From: Bolinopsis microptera
Lineage: Eukaryota; Ctenophora; Tentaculata; Lobata; Bolinopsidae
DNA length: 64,000 nucleotides
Assembly: GCF_026151205.1 (NCBI RefSeq)
Contig: NC_087074.1
Coordinates: 19,833,240 to 19,897,239 of the forward strand
Reading direction: 5' to 3'
Position 1 is the stretch's first letter. Each line of letters begins with the position of its first letter. The notes under the pieces were generated by a model that ran no database searches, was not told the DNA's origin, and saw only the letters and a program-made list of their open reading frames with translations. A program made the translations under genes and the position numbers. Shown here piece after piece: positions 22,438 through 33,418 of the stretch.

Positions 22438-22974
22438 CAGGAGGTGACCGGGATTGGCAATTTTGAGCTATCCCGGTCCCGGTCCCGGTCAAATGCTGAT
22501 TTATTTATTTATGATCCCGGTCCCGGTCCCGGTTAATTCGGGATTTTTGGTCCCGGTCCCGGTCAATCACTCAAATTTGCCGGGATTTTGACCGGGATCT
22601 TTTACATAATTTCATTCACTGTGATTTTAAGTTTTTCCTTTCATTCATTGTGAATTTCGTCTTGCTCTATCCAGAGCCCTTGCGCGTGCAGTAGCGCGCG
22701 CCCGCCTCACGGCAAGCGCGCCCGCAGTGGTGCGAAAGCACATGGTTAGGTGAAAATTTCATCTTTAAAAGTTTAAACATCCTCTGAGCCAAATACAACA
22801 ATGTTTAAAATTGCACATTTTTCATCCCGGTCCCGGTCCCGGTAAATTGATAATCTCAGCGAATTTCAGTCCCGGTCCCGGTCCCGGTCAAGTCACATTT
22901 TGTATCCCGGTCCCGGTCCCGGTCCCGGTCCCGGTCAGGCCTGAAATCATGTCCCGCCTCCCGGTCACCTCCTG
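22438..22974. mobile_element. hAT-type non-autonomous element rich in CCCGGT hexamers
   Basis: A perfect 16 bp terminal inverted repeat, CAGGAGGTGACCGGGA, lies at both ends. An 8 bp TSD, CATTTTAA, is at 22430-22437 and 22975-22982. A CAGG(A/G)GTG-like end with an 8 bp TSD is the hAT signature. The interior has repeated (CCCGGT)2-5 clusters on both sides and no coding frame. A family B element is nested at 22662-22754, so the original element was about 435 bp. Confidence 0.93.
22662..22754 (+). mobile_element. Family B short element, copy 2
   Basis: 93 bp inside the hAT-type element, from TTGCTCTATCCAGAGCCC to GGTTAGGTGAA. Flanks AATTTCGTC (22653-22661) and AATTTCATC (22755-22763) form a 9 bp TSD with one change. 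Compared with copy 1 it lacks about 18 bp of the interior. Confidence 0.88.
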
Positions 22975-22982
22975 CATTTTAA

Positions 22983-24010
22983 TATAGCTTGTATACATTG
23001 TTATTGTTATGCATAGATAGATAGCCTGATGATTCGAGCGCTAATTCTAATGCAGAAGAATTGACTACTTATGAGTAAAACAAATTTTTTTTAGTAAAAC
23101 AAATTTTATTTTATACCCACAATCAATTCATATTTAGTTCAAATATTTAAAGTCAAAATAACCATTTCACATAAGTGGTTATATTATAATAAAATAATTT
23201 GTGATAAATTAATAAATTGATTTACTCTCAAAAATGAACAAAATATACACAATTTTTACCTAGTGCAACACTGGTTCAGCGCGCGGCTGATCGAAAAAGT
23301 TTGATTTGATTTACTAACTACAGTGTACAGCGTACATGAAAAAATTACTTACTGAATCTTTTAATACTAGACACATTTTAATTCAGATGTTGTTCAATGA
23401 GTTAGCCACAAAAATGTTCAAATTATGTAGGAGGGTAAAGGACACAATTGCTAGTAGTGCTTCTTTGTGCCCGTTGACTACAATGAACATTTTGCGGAGT
23501 TTCTCCAGACGGCTTTTATCGGAGTGCGTGTGATTTACTTGGTTATGCACAAGCCAGGCCAACATTTTGTTTTTGTGTCAGCCGTGCTACCAGGTTGCAG
23601 AGTATCATAAACACTAAACAATTATACACTATACAAATTTGCTAATACAATATCATGCAGAGTCCGATCTAGCTGCAAACGTCAGACACCACAGCTCAGC
23701 CGCCAAGTACCGTTTAAGTGAACACCGAAACACGAGGTTTAGGTGTCATTTTGTAAATCACTTTATGGATGGATAATTCAGTAATTGTTGAAGAAAATTA
23801 CAGTCACTGCCACCTGTAGCGTTATGTCATGGGTCTGATTAACGGCCAAGAATAAACGTACGTGCGCGCTTAAGAAACCCGCGCAAATGTTGAGGTAGGG
23901 AGTAGCTGCGGCGCGCTTTTAACATATATTACGTATAGCGCCGTACGGAAACGGCAATATTTAAGTAATTAAGTATTTGTTTACATAAATTCCACGTTTT
24001 TATCAATAAT
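22983..24010. other. No gene recognised
   Basis: AT-rich sequence with short frames only (the 60-65 codon frames at 23336-23565 lie on opposite strands over the same DNA and show no motif). Confidence 0.5.
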
Positions 24011-24919
24011 CTAGCATGGTCCAAAACTGTTAAAGTTGTCATTATGCCACTCATTATCGAACCTGCTTTGGGCATCTAGAAGAGATCGGTTTAGCCTTGA
24101 TTTGATTGAGTTACAGGATGTGTTCACAAAGTCAGGTTTATTCTGTGGATTGGAGTCCTTGAATTGATTCCAAAGCCAATAAGATTTATAAATAAAGTTA
24201 TGGCTTGGCTTTGGTGGTATTAGACGGTCATCCCTCAGTTCAGACATGTTAAGTAAAGAGTAGAGAGATATGGGTACCCTATATTTCACTATTTTAAAAA
24301 GTTCAGTTATAGTACGAAGTTTGTAAAGATTATGAACAGTAAGGAGTTTATGACTGTTAAATAATGGTTTGGTTGATTCCTTGGAATAGAATTCAGCTCC
24401 TAGTTTTTGACAACATAAGGGTCTAACAAGTTTATTATGAACTACCGATTTAGAGCGGACACACTTTGCACATGGTTTAATACGTGGATTAACAGAGTTA
24501 TTAACATTAGACTCATATTTACCCAGTATTTTACATTGAATAGGTCTAGAACGAGCACATGTTTTGAATTTGTTTTGGTATGAGTTTGCATCTCCAAAAA
24601 TTATTCTAATACATCTCTTCTGTGTTAAGAATACAGGGTTGATAACTTGGTTAGAGACACCACCCCATACTGAGATGGCGAACGTAAGGTGTGATTCAAA
24701 TAGTGTGTGGTATATCTGCTTGTGCAGTTTTATAGGTAGACAGTTTTTTATGCGGTAAATACGTCCACAAGCACTTCTTAGTTTCTTATTTAGTGATTCG
24801 ATGTGAGATTTCCAGTTCAGTTTATCATCAATCAGCACACCTAGAAACTTAGTTGTTTTAACACATATTATTATGGAGCCGTCTATGGAGAGATTTAAAT
24901 CATCGGGTGTACTGAGCAA
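24011..24919 (-). mobile_element. 5'-truncated LINE, C-terminal part with an extra Cys-rich segment
   Basis: A single open frame of 302 codons starts after the catalytic RT motif: KTTKFLGVLIDDKLNWKSHI, LFESHLTFAISVWG, TQKRCIRIIFGD, NLYKLRTITELFKIVKYRVP. It is closely related to the fragment at 32094-32825 but carries about 42 additional residues (plus positions about 24392-24517) with the pattern CAKC and LCC. The frame is intact to its own stop, so the copy may be young, although the 5' two-thirds is missing. Confidence 0.88.
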
Positions 24920-26800
24920 ACAAACCGCCTAGTTTGATGTTAACTTTCGTATTTTTTACTATTTAAGCAAATTGTATTGTTAGCTGATTTTTTTCAGCTT
25001 TAAATTTGATATCGTCCACAAGTTTCGGGAAATGATGTTTGTAGACTGTATGCTCACGACCTTTCGTAAATACATATATGAAGAACATCATATCACCTAT
25101 TCTTTGATATAAAGTGAAAATCTCCAAATGAGATTTCATTGAAACTTCGATCTGACACTTTCGAAGATATTTAAATCATTGGTAACATATTGATTGTTGT
25201 AGATCGCAGGTCTATGAATTCTCACATACCATCTCTATGACGAAGCACACAATTTTTCCTTTACTTAAATTTTGTTTTACTTAGTCTAGATCTTTACTTG
25301 GAGCCACAAGGCCAAGGGTAATTTTCGATTGTTTAGGAAACTTTTTTAATTCTTACACCTGGGTAGATTTTATATAGGGTCATTGCTATATTATGTGTAT
25401 ATTGTTTGAATAATTTATCAAATATTTTTCCTACTTGAGGCTGTACAGTGAGTTCTCATGGCTTGTCCCAAATACATCAATGTGCTTGACTTCTATAACT
25501 TAACATTATGAGCCTTTAATCTTATGTCCCAACTCCCATCGTATAGATGATGAATTATCGCTTAAATTTAAATAAGTATTTAAACAAAAACTATCATGTG
25601 CCGTTAAGCAGCAGGGCGCGGCTCATCTGGGCCACAGCAAATCGGCGAAAATGGGTTCGAAAAAGCCACTATTGGCACTCGAGTCCTTGATCTTTCCGAT
25701 GGTTCACTGGGGCTTTTGAGCTGCCGTCCTTCAGCTTCTGTAAACTGAAATTACTACCAATCCAAGTTGAGGCAATCAGCCTACGGCTTTTATGGTTATA
25801 TATGATATGTTTAACTGTAATAAAGATCAAAATTCAAATTTGTTTCTCTAAAATTTGTTTCTCTATTTCTTACAAGCGCACACAAGCAGAATTTCTTCTA
25901 TAGGCCTCTTTTGAAAATTTATTTGTTGTCATTTTGAACCAAGAATATATTGCTTTATGAGAAAATGCCATTTTCGAGAGATTCGAAGATAAATGTTTGT
26001 TAGTGGGCTACAAAATCCTGCCACTCATCATTGCCTATTTGTAAAGTAAAATTATTTCTTGGAGCACTTAAATCAACCACCTGCCACAATAAAAATTCTC
26101 TCATTCCAATAAATGTTATATGTTTATTGTTTCTTTTTACCCATATTTTGACCAATTGTTAAAAAAATATATGCTCAAATGGATATTCTTTTAAATAAGT
26201 ACCGGGGAAAGAAAGTGGACACCAAACATGAGATCCATCTAATAGAACTCATATACGTAGTAATATGTAGTAATGAAAAGCACAATCAATTATATTTTAC
26301 TTGGTCTTTGTACTTAAGCGTTTTAGTTCAATTCAAAAACGTTTGCTGAGATATTTTTGATGACGTGTGATGATGTTAGTGTCATTATTATTGGATTTGA
26401 TGTGATTTTCTTATCATAATTTAAGTAGTTTTTTTTGGTGATTGATTGGGGGACTGGTCCGTAGTACCAGCCAATGTTTACTCAAAAGTAATATATAATT
26501 GAAATAAGTTAAATATTCATCCCCGAGGGGCACGCAGATTATAATTGTGATGTTATCTATTAAAACTATTCGATTAAAATTTTATTGGTCGAGTCGACTG
26601 GCCCTGATCTGCAAACATATTTGATATTGGTAACTTTATGATGCTGCCTCACCGCAATTAGGTGTGTTATCAGTGTAGATATGCGCTATGTGGCAGTGAA
26701 ATAAGGAATGTTTTGTTAGAATGGCAGGTGGTTTGAAATGTTGTCCTGATTCAGATTGTTTAATTTGAGCTGTATGAGTTTGGTTTTGAGTGATTATTGA
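24920..26800. other. No gene recognised
   Basis: No frame of meaningful length. The part next to 26801 is presumably the 3' untranslated region of the LINE, but its end cannot be fixed. Confidence 0.45.
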
Positions 26801-29800
26801 CTATGTTCTTTGTGATTTACGTAATCCAGGTAGGTTGTGGAGTAAAAATGGTGGCCATTCGTCGTTGCAGCCAGCACTTTGCAAGTCTAGTAGTACTTTT
26901 TTTGACGAATTCTTATATATGTTGATAGAAAATATACTGGATGGGCATGTAATGCGAGTGTTATGCTCTGAAATAGCGAGCATTGGGCCTTTATAAAAGA
27001 TGCTAGATCTCAGGTCAGTCTGTGAGTAAATTGATAACCAGTCTAAGTTTTGTTCGTGTGTCGTTCCTTGTTTGGGTGTGTTAGGAGGGAAAAGTTCTGA
27101 AATCGATTTAGGTAACAAACTAGACATATTTCGAACTTTGTGCAGTAAAATAAGTGCGTTTTTAACGATAACCCCTTGAACGGTTAAGACCTCGTGTTCT
27201 TTAAATGCTAGTTTTGTGTGCTCTGGCAGTTTTCCGTCCTTGTAGTAGTAGTTCACATTTCCGGCCATAACTGCCCTCATACCTTGTTTTTGTTTAGCAA
27301 AAAGAGATTCTATAAGAGATTTTGAAGCAAATCCCCAGACAAGTGAGCAGAAGTTTAAATGGGACTGAACAAAACTTTGGAAAATCTGTAAACGGGCCTT
27401 CATTGGCAATTTATGTTTTATCCTGTACATCACCCCAATAAATCTTGACATCTTGCTCCTCAGTGCTTTTATGTGGCTACTCCAGTTAAGCTTTTCATCT
27501 ACAATTACACCAAGAAACCGGGCTTCAGTTTTACGTTCTAATACTGTATTTTCTATTTGTACTTTAATCAATGATGGTTCTATGCGCTTTTTCGAGAAAA
27601 TCATATAACACGTCTTTTTTAGATTTAGTGCTAATCCGTTGCTATTAACCCACCGTGATAATGTTTCCGTTAGTTGGTTGACCCTTAGCATTAGTTCTTG
27701 GACATTGGAACCGTTAATAATGATATTTGCATCGTCTGCATAAAGTATGAATTTTACCATCATGTTAGAAATACCGGGAAGATCGTTGATGTATATGACG
27801 AAAAGTAAGGGACCTAGTATGCTCCCTTGTGGAACACCATGCACAATAGGCTTGTGGGACGAATGTGAATTGTTTATTGCTACATATTGGCTTCTATCAC
27901 TTAGGTATGACTCAAACCACTTTAGAGCTATTCCCCGGATGCCGTAATGCTGTAATTTATTTAGCAGTGTAGCATGATCCAGGACGTCAAACGCTTTACT
28001 GTAATCTAATAATAGCAGTAGTGAAATTTGGTTTTTGCTAAGAGAGTGTAAAATTGTACTTTGTGCATTAAGAAGAGCATGTTCACATGACCTTCCTGGA
28101 CGGAACCCATACTGATTTTCGAATAAAGAACTATTTTTGTTGAGAAATTCTAAGACACGTCGGTGCATCAGTTTTTCGTAGATTTTTGAGAAGGAACCTA
28201 AGAGAGAGATGGGTCTATAATTTTCAACGTCAAGTTTAGAGCCTCCTTTATGGATGGGAGTTACTTTGGCAATTTTAAGGGCCTGTGGAAATATGCCTGT
28301 ACTTAAGGATTCGTTGATAACTTTTGCTAATATAGCAAGGAAACTATCACTGGAACTGGCTACTTTTAGTGGTTCAATTTTTGTGTCAAGAGTCGCTTTG
28401 TTCTTCAAACCAATAATAATTCTTTGAATTTCGATCGTTTCAGCAGGCTGGAGATAGATTGATTGAGAACAGGATGTGGGCAGATATTCCTGGAACCCCC
28501 CAGGGTCAAAGGTCTGACGGGCACTTATCTGAGTTTTGATGTTCGTAGCAATGTTCGAGAAATAGTCATTAAACCTTTCAGCCACGGTATCTTCAGAACT
28601 CAAAATCGACCCGTCCGAACCTTTAAGTCTTAACTGCTCTGTTTTCCTGCTTCTACCAAGTAAACCGTTGATTATTTGCCATTGTTTTTTGGAGCAGTCC
28701 TGGTATTTTTCGAATTGTTTTTTATAGTATCGTTGTTTGGCAATGTTGACATGTTTTTTACAGAAAAGTTTTAGCTTTTTATAGGCCTCTATATTATTCA
28801 TTGTAGGTTCAAGTACTTTACTATGATAACTTTCTTGTTTCCGCGCACATGCTTCTTCAAGCCAGGGTAATATCCAGGGTTTAGTATTAGAACGCTCATG
28901 TTCACGGCGAATATGATTGATTTTTAGTGGATAGGCAGTGTTATAGTGCTTGGTGTATATATCTGCAAGTTTTCCGTATTGCAGACTAGCGTCGTCTGTA
29001 CTTAATATCTCGTCCCACGTTTCCCCATCGATGAGTTCCCTAAAAGCAGCATTGTTGGCTTCATTTAAGACACGTGTTTCATAACTAAGTTTAGGTTGTG
29101 TGTTAGTGGGTAGCCTGAGATGTTGTTGCGAAGAGTTACTTAGTTTAAAAGTGGTAACGATAGCAAGATGATCCGATAAATCCACCGTTACAACGTTACT
29201 GCTTACTGTGTTATTTATATTATTTGTGTAGACATGATCAATTAAGGTAGCACTATGATCGGTGACTCGTGTCGGCCTTGAAACCGTCTGAACAAATCCA
29301 TACTTGGCAAGGAGGTCTATGAGGTTCTGTCCAGAAATATCAGTTTTGAATTTTATAAGATCAATGTTCGCGTCCCCAAAAAACATGATATGCTTGCGAG
29401 AATGTCTTTCAAGACCTCGTAGCACCTTTTCCAACGAATTTAAGAAGTTCTGAGTACCTTTAGATGGGGACCTGTAAAAGTTTATCAATACTTTTGTTTG
29501 GTTTGTGCCTTTGCAATTATGCACCTTAACTAATTGAAATTCAGCGCATGTGTCTTCAGGATCTGTGGTTGCCTCAAGATTTTCTATATTTTCGGGATCA
29601 CAAACCCTCTTATTAATGTAAATTACAAGGCCACCACCTTTTCCTGATTTGCGAAATGGTTCCTGAACAATAGGCTCGTGAAACCCTTCGATTTTAATGT
29701 CAGAGATTCCGTTTGGTAATTTATCTAACTTCAAATTGGTTTCGTTAAGACACAAAACGTCATACTTAGTATAACTGTCGATTTCTTCACGGAAGTATGT

Positions 29801-30474
29801 GATGTTCTTTACTAATGATCGCACATTAAGAGAAAACACTTTCAGTTCATCACGGGAGGAACTTTTAATGTTCGATGGCTGCTGATACTTACAATTGGTT
29901 AGTATATCGCTGATTTCGTTCCAGTATTGGTAACTTTCATCGTTATCCTGATCTAAAGCGTTACCGATCAAATCTAAACCATGTGAGCGGTCGTATGGAT
30001 TGAAAAGAGCAGTGATTCGGCTGCTACAGTTCATAAAAAGATCATAAGATGTCACATAATAACCTGGGATTAACGACTCACAGCACTTTATGCAGCCTAA
30101 ATTATCTCTAAAACACTTTTTATGAATGTACTCATCGCACCATGGACAAAACCTAATGTTTAATCTAGAATAACAAAACCCGTTACAGGCCATGCACTTT
30201 GTTTTAAAATTAGTTTTGTTAACACTACTTTTTTATTCGTCGGGACATCAGAGGCATTGATTGGGAGAATTGAGCTTATGCATTCATAGCAGAACCATGG
30301 GTTCCCAGAATTTATAATGTGCCGGGCATCGTTTTTTGATAGTTTCTGGCATTTTAAATGTTTACGTTCAGCACATAGGTCACAAATTAGGTCAGGAGAA
30401 CTTTTAGGGATACGAATATAGCATTTGTCGCAATTGGGCTGTGAGCCGTGTTGCCTATGATTACTTCGCTCCAC
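26801..30474 (-). mobile_element. Near-intact LINE with PHD finger, endonuclease and reverse transcriptase
   Basis: The frame 30193-26801 is 1130 codons without interruption. It begins with a Cys-rich zinc segment (FCPWCDEYIHKKC, CIKCC), followed by an APE-type endonuclease (LCLNETNLKLD, GGGLVIYI, MFFGDANIDLIKF, LSDHLAIVTTF). The reverse transcriptase follows (HKGGSKLDVENYRPISLLGS, LLLLDYSKAFDVLDH, GVPQGSILGPLLFVIYINDL, YADD at about residue 818) and then a C-terminal tail (FLGVIVDEKLNWSSHIKAL). Upstream, 30474-30160 encodes a C4HC3 PHD finger (CDKCYIRIP, ICDLC, WFCYEC) in the overlapping frame. The two frames meet at a run of six A (30229-30234), where a -1 shift would fuse them. CR1/L2-like by architecture. 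It could be an active element. Confidence 0.92.
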
Positions 30475-32080
30475 TTTCAGTGACAGAATAAAGTAAGAGT
30501 TGAAAACAGATTAAATAAATGAAATAAAAACTGAATAAAGAAAAATTGATATTAATATATAATCTGATGGGTGTAGACAGTAGGCTGGTCAGATCCGTTT
30601 GCAAGAACTTTCAGTTCTGTGTGCAAGACAAGATCGTGACGGTTGTGCCTATTTACTACTTAAAAACTACAGATTATTGTCTGCTCAATATCAACAGGCT
30701 CAGCAACTAGTTCTCTTAAAGAATTTGATAATAAATAACAGAAAAGATTGACTAATGCGAGGGGCGCACGGACTGTGGATCAGTCATAGTCTGTCAGAAG
30801 TCGGTAGTTGGGTAGATTGTCGATGTGATTTGTCGTTTTCTGTATCATGAGTATTGTGTACAATGTAATAAGATGTAATAATATACAGTAGGCCTCGTAT
30901 TTTGTTTTATGAATGGAGTATTAAACGTTGCGATTAAGGGACTGTTATTAGAATGACTGATAAGTGTAAAGCCGAGATTACTATGGGCAATGTATTTTAT
31001 TGTGTAGATAGTGTATCAAAATTTCGATTTTAATTTTAAGTGTTTAAGTGTTTATTACCAATAATGTTACATAGGGGACTGTAATTACTGATTAGGATGA
31101 CTGATAAGCTTTATTTAGATTACTGATAAGACGGGTTATAGTATGAAAGGTGTGAGCGTGTAACTTGTTAAGATACGACTTGTTTTAAGGTTTTAAATTT
31201 GCCGTGCTACGTTGACTTGGTTTGAAATATGTTTGCAGATCAGTCTTTTTGTTTAGTATTGGTATTGACAATAGTTTAATTTATTCAATTCTCATCCGAA
31301 ACCGAAACCGAAACTGTTCATATAGTCATAGTATAAATCTAAAAATGGACGTCTTAGGGGTAATGATCCTTTACGAAACCCTAGGCTTATTAGAATAGTT
31401 GAAACGATTGAAATGCTATAATTTATTTCAATTATTTTTAATTGAGATTGTTTCTGCATTATAAAAAGGAAAATAGAGTACATATCAGTGGGACAATTTT
31501 GCAACAAGAAAACAAGAAAACAACAATTTTATTTAGTATCAGTTAAAGCAGACAAAAACATATTTTATATATATAACTAGTGCAAACTTTAGACCATATA
31601 TCTTAGGGGACTTGGAGTAGCAAGAGAGTGACCAGAAAGTATATGTATACTTTTACCAAGAATACGTCGAAATGAATCCAGGGTGATACAGGATCTGAGA
31701 GTGCAGACCATAAAGTTTACGCACCCACCCTTGCCTCCTGAATTCTTGGTTGGAAAGACAATTATGCAAAATTGGTCGTTTATACTCCAAGTCCCTTTGT
31801 TAATAGAAGTAGTATTATTTATGTCTGGAGTTAGCTTCATTCAATAATAACAATATCAATATAATCAATATTAATATCAATATCAGACTAAACTATCAAA
31901 TAAATAAATTATCAAATATCAATTATTAATTCACTCTGATTAAAAAGTTATAAATTAGGATATCTAATATTTAAGAATTACAACTACAAGTTGTTAAAAA
32001 CGCCCAAAATAGATCTGAGATATTTTCAGTCTGTAGTACAATAATGATAGCAATAGTTTAAATTATGTTATGTGCCGCTG
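30475..32080. other. LINE 5' region and unassigned sequence
   Basis: Directly upstream of the near-intact LINE; part of it is probably its 5' untranslated region. The short frames at 31292-31507 and 31589-31840 show no motif. Confidence 0.4.
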
Positions 32081-32093
32081 CAATTAGATTAAA

Positions 32094-32825
32094 TTACTGT
32101 AACTTAAAATTGTTTGGAGTCCAAGTCTCTTTTAAGTCAGCAGCCTGTGATTGTATTAATAGTGCTTTCGTTCTCAATTTTATCAAGTTAATGGAAGTTT
32201 CTAGACAATTGCTTGAAGTTAAAATTTTTTTATGAACAGTGTTCCAAAGCTTGGCTGCATTAAACAAAAAGGTATTTGATTTATTTAGAAGAATAACTGT
32301 TAGACTCGTTGCACGGTTTGAAATGTTGATAGCCTCATAAAGGGAGAATGGGCAGTGGTACTTGATAATCTTAGAGAATTCTAAAATACAGTGATATTTG
32401 TACAAGTTTTGAGCCGTAAGAATTTTTAACCTGTTAAAAATGGGTTTCGTATGCTCCTTTTCGAAATGTTTATGGCCTAGTATTTGCATGCCATATGGTC
32501 TAGTTCTTGCACATGTTGATTGTTTATCTAGATATGAATCGAGATCACCAAAAAGGATTCTTATACAGTGCTTCTGTGTGATAAAAAGACTATCATTTGA
32601 CCGTTCTTTGAGGACAACTCCCCAAACACTTATACCATAACTTAGATGTGATTCAAATAGAGCATTATATATTTTTAAATATAGTTCAGCAGGTATCGAG
32701 TGCCGAATTCTACAGATTGCACCAGTCATGGACCTCAGTTTTTTACGGATGTAGTGCATGTGGGCAGACCAGTTTAGCTTACTATCTATAACAACACCTA
32801 AGAATTTGGTATCCTTGACCTGCAA
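32094..32825 (-). mobile_element. 5'-truncated LINE, C-terminal part
   Basis: A 243-codon open frame encodes DTKFLGVVIDSKLNWSAHM, LFESHLSYGISVWG, TQKHCIRILFGDLDSYLDK and NLYKYHCILEFSKIIKYHCP. It aligns along its length with the fragment at 24011-24919 but lacks the Cys-rich insertion. Just upstream of 32825 the frame is lost, although residual RT-like sequence may continue to about 32900. Confidence 0.88.
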
Positions 32826-33418
32826 CTTTACACCACTATTATAATGTATATATCTGTCAGCTGTGGAACAAAGTTTCTTCCGATTTTTCTCTTACACTTC
32901 TAATCCAATGCCACATTTATCAACATTCGATCCATCGGATGGTGATAACGGAGACCTACAAGTTTATTTACTAGAGCTATCTATAATAATTGATGTGGCA
33001 GTCATCAAGTCATCAAGAGTCAGAGATTCTCTTGTAAGAGCGTAATTGAACTATAAAATGATACATTAAATCAAATCAAGTGATGCAATTGGCCGAGCAC
33101 AATAGAAAGGTAACAGATGCTCAAGCTTGGAACTTTTTGATTAACAAATTTTAAACTCACTCCCTGGCCTTGAGGAATTGCGCACAAATTATGTGTTTTA
33201 TAATTTTTCTCTAGTATTATTTCACCTTATCGCACCACATTTATTGTACAACTCTCACAGTTGCTCTCTATGATTTCCCATTTTTCATTTTGATACCTCA
33301 GTCCCAAAACTCCACTCATGTTCAAAGTGCGCTACATGGCCACTGCTCCAATATTAACTCCTTGTTAATTTTCATACTTGTCTCTTGTACCTAGTTACAC
33401 AACTTCATTTTTAAGGTA

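Noticed and set aside
22480-22960. Possible CRISPR-like array of CCCGGT repeats
   Set aside because: Hexamer clusters with irregular spacing inside a TIR- and TSD-bounded hAT-type element, in an animal genome.
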